Shown here: one piece after another, positions 58,000 through 64,000 of the stretch
How positions within the stretch are numbered: position 1 is the stretch's first letter
How the letters are laid out: each line of letters starts with the position of its first letter
From: Pseudomonas sp. Irchel 3H7
GTDB lineage: Bacteria; Pseudomonadota; Gammaproteobacteria; Pseudomonadales; Pseudomonadaceae
NCBI RefSeq assembly: GCF_900187605.1
Contig: NZ_FYEA01000003.1
Span: 372,001 to 436,000, forward strand
Reading direction: 5' to 3'
Length of the DNA: 64,000 bases
Translations under genes and position numbers: made by a program
Notes under the pieces: generated by a model
What the model saw: the letters and a program-made list of their open reading frames with translations, nothing else
Database searches by the model: none
What the model was told of the DNA's origin: nothing

Positions 58000-59109
58000 T
58001 CAGCCGCGCGCAATAACCGCAGCGTCAGCTTCGACCTTTTCGGCCGCTTTCTGGCGGATCAGCTTTTCCAGCTCGTCCACCAGATTGTCATTCGTCAGTT
58101 TCTGCGACGGCTTGCCGTCGATGTAAATCAGGTTTGGCGTGCCGCCGGTCAAGCCGATATGGGCTTCCTTGGCTTCGCCGGGGCCGTTGACCACACAACC
58201 GATCACCGCGACATCCAGCGGCACCAGCAGGTCTTCAAGACGCCCTTCCAGCTCGTTCATGGTTTTCACCACATCGAAGTTCTGCCGCGAGCAGCTCGGG
58301 CAGGCGATGAAGTTGATGCCACGGGAACGCAGATGCAAAGACTTGAGAATGTCGTAACCGACCTTCACTTCCTCGACCGGGTCGGCCGCCAGCGAGATGC
58401 GGATAGTATCGCCAATCCCCTCGGCGAGCAGCATACCTAGGCCCACGGCGGATTTCACTGTGCCCGAACGCAATCCACCGGCTTCGGTGATGCCCAGGTG
58501 CAGCGGTTGAACGATTTCTTTCGCCAGCAAGCGGTAGGCTTCGACGGCCATGAACACGTCGGAGGCTTTCACGCTGACCTTGAAGTCCTGGAAATTCAGG
58601 CGTTCGAGGTGTTCAACGTGACGCAAAGCAGATTCGACCAGCGCAGCCGGGGTCGGCTCGCCGTATTTCTTTTGCAGGTCTTTTTCCAGGGAACCGGCGT
58701 TGACGCCGATGCGGATCGGAATGCCGCGATCACGCGCTGCATCGACGACCGCGCGAACACGGTCTTCACGACCGATGTTGCCCGGGTTGATGCGCAGGCA
58801 GTCCACGCCCAACTCGGCTACGCGCAAGGCGATCTTGTAATCGAAGTGGATGTCGGCAACCAGCGGCACTTTGACCAGTTGCTTGATCTTGCCGAACGCC
58901 TCGGCGGCGTCCATGTCCGGCACCGAGACGCGGACGATGTCGACGCCAGCAGCTTCCAGACGGTTGATTTGCGCAACAGTGGCGGCGACGTCATTGGTGT
59001 CGCTGTTGGTCATGCTCTGCACCGCGATCGGCGCGTCGCCGCCCACCGGTACGTTGCCGACCCAGATCTTGCGCGAAACGCGACGTTTGATTGGAGATTC
59101 GCCGTGCAT
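58000..59109 (-). CDS. ispG: 4-hydroxy-3-methylbut-2-enyl diphosphate synthase
   Basis: A 369-aa protein of the GcpE family. The three [4Fe-4S] Cys ligands are in [13 protein letters not shown] and [11 protein letters not shown]. It converts methylerythritol cyclodiphosphate to HMBPP, the penultimate step of the MEP isoprenoid route. It follows rodZ by 3 bases. Confidence 0.98.
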   Translation of the reverse strand: MHGESPIKRRVSRKIWVGNVPVGGDAPIAVQSMTNSDTNDVAATVAQINRLEAAGVDIVRVSVPDMDAAEAFGKIKQLVKVPLVADIHFDYKIALRVAELGVDCLRINPGNIGREDRVRAVVDAARDRGIPIRIGVNAGSLEKDLQKKYGEPTPAALVESALRHVEHLERLNFQDFKVSVKASDVFMAVEAYRLLAKEIVQPLHLGITEAGGLRSGTVKSAVGLGMLLAEGIGDTIRISLAADPVEEVKVGYDILKSLHLRSRGINFIACPSCSRQNFDVVKTMNELEGRLEDLLVPLDVAVIGCVVNGPGEAKEAHIGLTGGTPNLIYIDGKPSQKLTNDNLVDELEKLIRQKAAEKVEADAAVIARG

Positions 59110-59112
59110 GAC

Positions 59113-60159
59113 TTATTGACCCAACTTCAGGCGAGCAGTCTCGCCACTGGTGAACGGAGCGATATCGACCGGCTGGCCGTTGTAGCTGACCTGTGCAGCA
59201 CGGGCAACGCCCAGACGCACGGCGAGCGGCGGCTTGCCGCTGACGGTCACATTATCGCCTTTATGCTTCAGACCACTGAACAGTACTTTGCCACGGCCAT
59301 CGGTGACTTGCGCCCAGCAATCGGCGCTGAACTGCAGTTGTACCTGACCATCGCCGGCCACCGGAGCGGCCGCTTCTGCGGCTGGTGCCGGTGTAGCAGC
59401 AACGACTGGAGCGGTAACGGTTGGTGCTGGGGTAGCTGGAACGGTTGGCGCAGGAGTGGCCGGATTGGCGACAACCGGGGCTGGCGTATGAACCGGAGCG
59501 GTCGGCGTTACAGCCGGTGCAACCGGTGCCGCTGGAGCAGTTGCCGGGGCAGCAGCTTCTGCGCCAGTCGATTCAGCAGTGGTTTCAGACTGAGGCAATG
59601 CCAGTGCAGTCGAGCTGTCGGACTGGTTCTCCTCGACAGCCTGATCTTCCGGCTCGTCGATCGGGTGAATCTGGGTCGTACCGTCAGCGCCCTCGACTTC
59701 AACGTGCTCAGGCGCCAGGGACGTCAGGTCCTTGGTGCGCAGCGACGTCTGATCCTGCCACCAGACGAAACCGCCGCCGATGACCGCAATCAGCAACAGC
59801 AGGCTGACAATACGCAAAATAGTGTGGGAAACCCGTACAGGCTCCTCGATACGACCAAGGGCGTGAACGTTGCTGCCCTGGGAGTCGGTGCCGGTGGACT
59901 GGTCGAATTGCTGAACCAGCACGGTCTGGTCCATGCCGAGCAATTTGGCATAGGCGCGAATGTAACCGCGAGCGAAGGTATGCCCCGGCAGCTTGTCGAA
60001 AGCGCCGGCTTCAAGATTGCTCAGGGAAGTCACGGTGAGGTTGAGCTTGAGGGCCACTTCGGCCAGCGACCAGCCATTGCTTTCGCGGGCCTGGCGCAGG
60101 GTCTCACCGGGGTTAACGCGATTCGCTGCTACAACTTCGGGATGCGCCGCTTTCATCAT
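59113..60159 (-). CDS. rodZ: RodZ-like cytoskeletal membrane protein
   Basis: A 348-aa protein. The N-terminal helix-turn-helix (LRQARESNGWSLAEVALKL, FARGYIRAYAKLLGMD) is cytosolic and in RodZ contacts MreB. One membrane helix follows near 112-132 (ILRIVSLLLLIAVIGGGFVWW). The periplasmic part has a long Ala/Pro/Thr-rich linker and a C-terminal beta domain (DCWAQVTDGRGKVLFSG) of the DUF4115 type. It helps position MreB for cell shape. It overlaps pilF/pilW by 4 bases. Confidence 0.9.
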   Translation of the reverse strand: MMKAAHPEVVAANRVNPGETLRQARESNGWSLAEVALKLNLTVTSLSNLEAGAFDKLPGHTFARGYIRAYAKLLGMDQTVLVQQFDQSTGTDSQGSNVHALGRIEEPVRVSHTILRIVSLLLLIAVIGGGFVWWQDQTSLRTKDLTSLAPEHVEVEGADGTTQIHPIDEPEDQAVEENQSDSSTALALPQSETTAESTGAEAAAPATAPAAPVAPAVTPTAPVHTPAPVVANPATPAPTVPATPAPTVTAPVVAATPAPAAEAAAPVAGDGQVQLQFSADCWAQVTDGRGKVLFSGLKHKGDNVTVSGKPPLAVRLGVARAAQVSYNGQPVDIAPFTSGETARLKLGQ

Positions 60160-60914
60160 TGCTCCGACAGGTATTGCTGATATTCCGGCGTACCGGGATA
60201 GAGTCGTTTTAATTGCAGGCCATAACTGGCGGCCTTGTCGCGATCTTCAAACACTTTTGCCAGCCGAACGCCGAGCAATAGACTACGTGCATTTTGTTCG
60301 GTCAGCAGGCTGAATCGGTCGTAATAGTCACGCGCGGGCACATAATGCCTGTCTTCGAAGGACAACTCAGCCATTTCCAGCAATGCACGCGGTTGTTGGC
60401 GGTTCAAACGCAGCGCCTTTTCCAGTTGCTGCTGCGCCAGATCACGCTGACCGAGCTTTGCGGCCGTCATGCCGAGGTTTTCGAACACACGCGAACGCTC
60501 AGGATACAGGGTATCGGCCGCAGCCTGTTCAAAACGCTCGTAGGCTTCTTTATAACGCTGTTGTTCGTAGAGAAAACTGCCGTAGTTGTTGAGGATGCGC
60601 GCATCGGCGGGACGGGAGGACAAGGCCTTGCGGAAGTGTTCGTCGGCCAGCTCAGGTTCCATTTCGGACTGAAACACCAAACCGAGGGCCGCATTGGCAT
60701 CCGGATCGGAGCCGTCGATTTCCAGCGCCTTTTTCAGCGGCACCTTGGCCCGTTCAGTCATGCCTTGCTGCAAGTATCCCAGCCCCAGCTGCACGTAGGC
60801 AGCCCGCGCTTCATCGCGGCCCTTGCTGGTCTTCATCGGGTTGTAGTCACCCGAAAGGACACAACCAGCACACAGGCTGGCCAACAGCAACAGCAGCGCA
60901 AAGCGCAGGGACAT
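60156..60914 (-). CDS. pilW: Type IV pilus assembly lipoprotein PilW/PilF
   Basis: A 252-aa lipoprotein with lipobox LASLCAGC. Six tetratricopeptide repeats cover most of the mature protein (AYVQLGLGYLQQG, DANAALGLVFQSEM, ARILNNYGSFLYEQQ). In P. aeruginosa (named PilF) it escorts the PilQ secretin to the outer membrane. It lies directly after rlmN, as in other Pseudomonas. Confidence 0.93.
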   Translation of the reverse strand: MSLRFALLLLLASLCAGCVLSGDYNPMKTSKGRDEARAAYVQLGLGYLQQGMTERAKVPLKKALEIDGSDPDANAALGLVFQSEMEPELADEHFRKALSSRPADARILNNYGSFLYEQQRYKEAYERFEQAAADTLYPERSRVFENLGMTAAKLGQRDLAQQQLEKALRLNRQQPRALLEMAELSFEDRHYVPARDYYDRFSLLTEQNARSLLLGVRLAKVFEDRDKAASYGLQLKRLYPGTPEYQQYLSEQ

Positions 60915-60926
60915 AGAGATCCTCTC

Positions 60927-62075
60927 TTAGTTAGTATTCGCGGCGTTCTGTGCCAGATCGCTGTCGGCGCTCAACTCACGCACGGCGATGTAACGTTCGC
61001 TGCGACGGGTGCGATCCAGCACCTGCCCTACCAATTGACCACATGCAGCGTCGATGTCTTCACCACGGGTGGTGCGCACAGTGACGTTGAAACCGGCCTG
61101 ATGCAACTGATCCTGGAAACGACGGATCGCGTTGTTGCTCGGCCGCTCGTACCCGGAATGCGGGAACGGGTTGAACGGAATCAGGTTGATCTTGCACGGG
61201 ATATCTTTCAGCAGCGCGATCATTTCCACCGCGTGCTCGACCTTGTCGTTGATGTCCTTGAGCAAGGTGTACTCGATGGTCAGCACACGTTTCTCGCCCA
61301 GAGACGACATGTAGCGCTGGCACGACTCGAGCAGCATCTTAAGCGGATATTTCTTGTTGATCGGCACCAATTGGTTACGCAATGCGTCATTTGGTGCGTG
61401 CAGGGACAACGCCAGGGACACGTCGATGTGCTTGGCCAGCTCATCGATCATCGGCACCACACCCGACGTGGACAGGGTCACGCGGCGCTTGGAGATCCCG
61501 TAGCCGAGGTCATCCATCATCAGATGCATGGCGGCGACGACGTTGTCGAAGTTCAGCAATGGCTCACCCATGCCCATCATCACCACGTTGGTGATGGCAC
61601 GGTCGACGGTTGCCGGGACACTGCCAAAAGATTTGTTGGCAATCCACACCTGGCCGATGACTTCGGCGGCGGTGAGGTTGCTATTGAAGCCTTGCTTGCC
61701 GGTGGAGCAGAAACTGCAATCCAGGGCACAGCCTGCCTGGGACGAAACGCACAGAGTGCCGCGTTTGCCCTGGGGAATGTACACGGTCTCGACGCAGCTG
61801 CCGGACGCCACGCGCACCACCCACTTACGGGTGCCGTCGCTGGAGATGTCCTCGCTGACCACTTCCGGACCACGGACCTCAGCAATAACCTTGAGCTTGT
61901 CGCGCAAGGCCTTGCTGACGTTCGTCATGGCGTCGAAATCATCGACACCAAAGTGGTGAATCCATTTCATTACCTGACCGGCACGGAAACGCTTCTCCCC
62001 GATTGAGTCGAAGAATTTTTCCATTTCCTGTTGAGTCAGACCCAGCAGGTTGGTTTTTACAGTCGATGTAGTCAT
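60927..62075 (-). CDS. rlmN: Dual-specificity 23S rRNA/tRNA adenine-C2 methyltransferase
   Basis: A 382-aa radical SAM enzyme. The cluster motif is [11 protein letters not shown] (Cx3Cx2C), with [12 protein letters not shown] and [11 protein letters not shown]. It methylates C2 of A2503 in 23S rRNA and A37 in some tRNAs. It starts 28 bases after the ndk stop in the operon direction. Confidence 0.97.
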   Translation of the reverse strand: MTTSTVKTNLLGLTQQEMEKFFDSIGEKRFRAGQVMKWIHHFGVDDFDAMTNVSKALRDKLKVIAEVRGPEVVSEDISSDGTRKWVVRVASGSCVETVYIPQGKRGTLCVSSQAGCALDCSFCSTGKQGFNSNLTAAEVIGQVWIANKSFGSVPATVDRAITNVVMMGMGEPLLNFDNVVAAMHLMMDDLGYGISKRRVTLSTSGVVPMIDELAKHIDVSLALSLHAPNDALRNQLVPINKKYPLKMLLESCQRYMSSLGEKRVLTIEYTLLKDINDKVEHAVEMIALLKDIPCKINLIPFNPFPHSGYERPSNNAIRRFQDQLHQAGFNVTVRTTRGEDIDAACGQLVGQVLDRTRRSERYIAVRELSADSDLAQNAANTN

Positions 62076-62103
62076 GGATTCACCTTCACTCTTAAGCCAA
62101 TGC

Positions 62104-62529
62104 TTAGCGAGTGGTTACTTCAGTAGCTGCGAAGAAGTACGAGATTTCACGAGCAGCTGCGGCTTCGGAGTCCGAACCGTGAACAGCGTTGGCGTCGATG
62201 GAATCAGCGAAATCAGCGCGGATGGTGCCGGCAGCAGCTTCTTTAGGGTTGGTAGCGCCCATCAGCTCACGGTTCAGAGCGATAGCGTTTTCGCCTTCCA
62301 GAACCTGAACAACAACAGGACCGGAGATCATGAAAGCAACCAGGTCGCCGAAGAAACCACGAGCGCTGTGCTCAGCGTAGAAGCCTTCAGCTTCAGCTTT
62401 GGACAGTTGCTTCAGTTTCGAAGCTACAACGCGCAGGCCGGCTTTTTCGAAACGAGTGGTGATTTCGCCGATGACGTTTTTTGCAACAGCGTCAGGCTTG
62501 ATGATGGAGAAAGTGCGTTGAACAGCCAT
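62104..62529 (-). CDS. ndk: Nucleoside diphosphate kinase
   Basis: A 141-aa protein with [15 protein letters not shown] at the start and the active-site His in NAVHGSDS. It transfers phosphate from ATP to other NDPs to balance nucleotide pools. A terminator separates it from the upstream iscX. Confidence 0.98.
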   Translation of the reverse strand: MAVQRTFSIIKPDAVAKNVIGEITTRFEKAGLRVVASKLKQLSKAEAEGFYAEHSARGFFGDLVAFMISGPVVVQVLEGENAIALNRELMGATNPKEAAAGTIRADFADSIDANAVHGSDSEAAAAREISYFFAATEVTTR

Positions 62530-62556
62530 GGTGTAACTCCAGAAACGGTAATTTGC

Positions 62557-62588
62557 GAAAAATTAAACCCGCGAATTATACGCGGGTT
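62557..62588 (-). terminator. Terminator after iscX
   Basis: On the minus strand, AACCCGCG (62588-62581) pairs with CGCGGGTT (62573-62566), followed by TTAATTTTT. It ends the hscA-fdx-iscX transcript before ndk. Confidence 0.8.
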
Positions 62589-62616
62589 CTTGGGTATTGC
62601 CTAACCTGCGAGACGA

Positions 62617-62817
62617 TCAGTCCAATTCTTTGGCCCAGAGCGTCTGAACCGCTTCCAACACCTTCTCGCCGACACGGCCAGAGGTGTTGTCGAAATCCGG
62701 CAGCTCTTTGATCCATTGCTGCAGATCGACGAAATTGACAGAAAACGGATCTACACCCGGCTTGGCTTCAGCCAATTCTTCTGCAATACGTTGAACATCA
62801 TTCCAACCGTAGCTCAT
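62617..62817 (-). CDS. iscX: Iron-sulfur assembly protein IscX
   Basis: A 66-aa acidic protein with the family start MSYGWNDVQRIAEEL and DPFSVNFVDLQQWI. It binds IscS and modulates cluster assembly. It is the last gene of the isc operon, 14 bases after fdx. Confidence 0.97.
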   Translation of the reverse strand: MSYGWNDVQRIAEELAEAKPGVDPFSVNFVDLQQWIKELPDFDNTSGRVGEKVLEAVQTLWAKELD

Positions 62818-62831
62818 GACAGTCTTACCAG

Positions 62832-63173
62832 TCAGTGCGGCGCTTCGGCCGCATGGTTAAGCGAATATTTCGGAATTTCGACGGTGATGTCTTCTTCACC
62901 AACGATAGCCTGGCAAGCCAGACGCGATTGCGCTTCCAGACCCCAGGCACGATCGAGGAAATCTTCTTCCAGCTCGTCGGCCTCTTCCATCGAGTCGAAA
63001 CCCTCGCGGATGATGCAGTGGCAGGTGGTGCAAGCGCAGACACCGCCGCAAGCGCTTTCCATCTCGATGTGGTGTTCGTGGGCCAGTTCGAGAATCGATG
63101 TGCCGGGCGCAGCCTCTACAACCATGCCTTCAGGGCAGAACTTCTCGTGGGGCAGAAAAATGACCTGCGGCAT
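62832..63173 (-). CDS. fdx: [2Fe-2S] ferredoxin of the Isc system
   Basis: A 113-aa protein. The cluster Cys residues lie in ACGGVCACTTCHCII, with a fourth downstream (RLACQAIVG). It donates electrons for cluster assembly. The start overlaps the hscA stop by one base, showing tight coupling. Confidence 0.97.
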   Translation of the reverse strand: MPQVIFLPHEKFCPEGMVVEAAPGTSILELAHEHHIEMESACGGVCACTTCHCIIREGFDSMEEADELEEDFLDRAWGLEAQSRLACQAIVGEEDITVEIPKYSLNHAAEAPH

Positions 63174-64000
63174 CAGATATCCTCGATTTCATTCAGATTG
63201 CGCCCCGACAGAGCGGCTTTCACCGTCAGATCCATGCGGCGGGCAGCAAAAGCATCGGTCACTTGCGACAGACGCTTGGTCTGCTGCTCGATGGCATAAC
63301 CATCGGTACCTTTCATCAGTTCGGCCAATTCCTGCAGCTGCAGGTCGATAACCATGCGCTCTTCGGCGTCGAGCAAACGCTCGCCATCCGCCTCCAGAGC
63401 GCCCTGCACCGCTTCGATCAGACGCTGGGCATCGACCTGCTGCTCACGCAGAACGCGGGCGACCTTGTCGTCATTGGCGTGCTGGAACGAATCCTTGAGC
63501 ATTTTGGCGATTTCGCCGTCGGTCAGACCGTAGGACGGTTTGACCTGAATGCTTGCCTCAACGCCTGAACCCAGTTCACGGGCGGAAACGCTGAGCAGAC
63601 CGTCGGCATCGACCTGGAAAGTCACGCGAATCTTCGCTGCACCGGCGACCATCGCCGGGATACCGCGCAATTCGAAGCGCGCCAGCGAGCGGCAGTCGCT
63701 GATCAGCTCGCGCTCACCCTGCAGGACGTGGATCGCCATGGCCGACTGGCCGTCTTTATAAGTCGTAAAATCTTGTGCGCGAGCGACGGGAATGGTGGTG
63801 TTACGTGGAATCACCTTTTCCATCAGACCGCCCATGGTTTCCAGCCCCAGGGACAGCGGAATCACGTCGAGCAACAGCAACTCGCCGCCATCGCGCTTGT
63901 TGCCAGCCAGCGTATCAGCCTGGATCGCGGCACCGATGGCCACCACTTGATCCGGGTCGATTTCGGTCAAAGGCTGACGACCGAAGGCTTCGGCAACGGC
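63173..64000 (-). CDS. hscA: Fe-S assembly chaperone HscA (C-terminal part; start outside window)
   Basis: The frame continues to the window edge. About 276 C-terminal residues are visible, starting [19 protein letters not shown]. This covers the end of the ATPase domain and the substrate-binding domain ([29 protein letters not shown]). HscA binds the LPPVK motif of IscU with co-chaperone HscB. It is followed by fdx and iscX. Confidence 0.95.
   Translation of the reverse strand, partial: AVAEAFGRQPLTEIDPDQVVAIGAAIQADTLAGNKRDGGELLLLDVIPLSLGLETMGGLMEKVIPRNTTIPVARAQDFTTYKDGQSAMAIHVLQGERELISDCRSLARFELRGIPAMVAGAAKIRVTFQVDADGLLSVSARELGSGVEASIQVKPSYGLTDGEIAKMLKDSFQHANDDKVARVLREQQVDAQRLIEAVQGALEADGERLLDAEERMVIDLQLQELAELMKGTDGYAIEQQTKRLSQVTDAFAARRMDLTVKAALSGRNLNEIEDI

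Overview
The window is a stretch of chromosome from a Pseudomonas of the P. fluorescens group. The support is GC-rich coding sequence, Pseudomonas-typical gene order (tadA, multicopper oxidase, guaA, guaB, xseA, leuA, der, bamB, yfgM, hisS, ispG, rodZ, pilW, rlmN, ndk, iscX, fdx, hscA), a CS1-type pilus operon, a Lon-like protease followed by a chagasin-type inhibitor, and several families of REP-like and longer intergenic repeats typical of this group. No rRNA, tRNA, CRISPR array, transposase or integrase was recognised.

Layout. 1-1925: the 3' part of a leucine-rich-repeat protein with a NEL-type E3 ligase domain. 2144-7808 (minus): five-gene alpha-clade (CS1/CFA-I-like) chaperone-usher operon. 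8318-9678: PadR regulator and siderophore-interacting ferric reductase, resembling YqjI/YqjH. 9771-10635 (minus): a Pr6Pr-family membrane protein and a VF530-family protein. 10937-14929: sugar porin OprB and membrane glucose dehydrogenase Gcd. 15275-17064: an accessory patch with a DUF6124-like gene behind a strikingly structured leader, a 62-aa protein and an orphan gene. 17797-21513: Lon-like protease, chagasin lipoprotein, YhhN-like protein. 21720-23416: cmoA-cmoB. 23685-25561 (minus): tadA and a multicopper oxidase. 25679-34043: a complete trehalose phosphotransferase locus (EIIB-like protein without cysteine, EIIA-HPr-EI, maltoporin-like porin, phosphotrehalase, EIIBC, and divergent TreR). 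34145-40623: two tandem paralogous toxins of about 1030-1045 aa. 40699-43845 (minus): guaA and guaB. 43963-46451: zinc-ribbon protein, TSUP permease, LysR regulator. 46584-50932: xseA, M23 peptidase, leuA. 51077-53004 (minus): omega-amidase and aminotransferase. 53240-64000 (minus): der to hscA housekeeping cluster.

How genes work together. Trehalose would enter through the porin, be phosphorylated during uptake by TreP using phosphate relayed by the fused EI-HPr-EIIA protein, and be cleaved by TreC; TreR probably controls this through two inverted operators in the divergent promoter. OprB and Gcd serve outer-membrane glucose entry and periplasmic oxidation. The der-hscA block holds ribosome maturation, outer-membrane assembly, His-tRNA charging, isoprenoid synthesis, pilus assembly, RNA methylation and iron-sulfur assembly genes.

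The features most worth following are the structured leader at 15315-15399 with a possible anti-Shine-Dalgarno pairing, the tandem toxins whose GExH-like C-terminal motif reads GETLD, the cysteine-free EIIB-like protein, the nested TreR operator-promoter, and the repeat elements that supply stop codons to tadA and the LysR gene. Starts were often moved downstream of the longest open frame where a ribosome binding site and a signal peptide or family start supported it.
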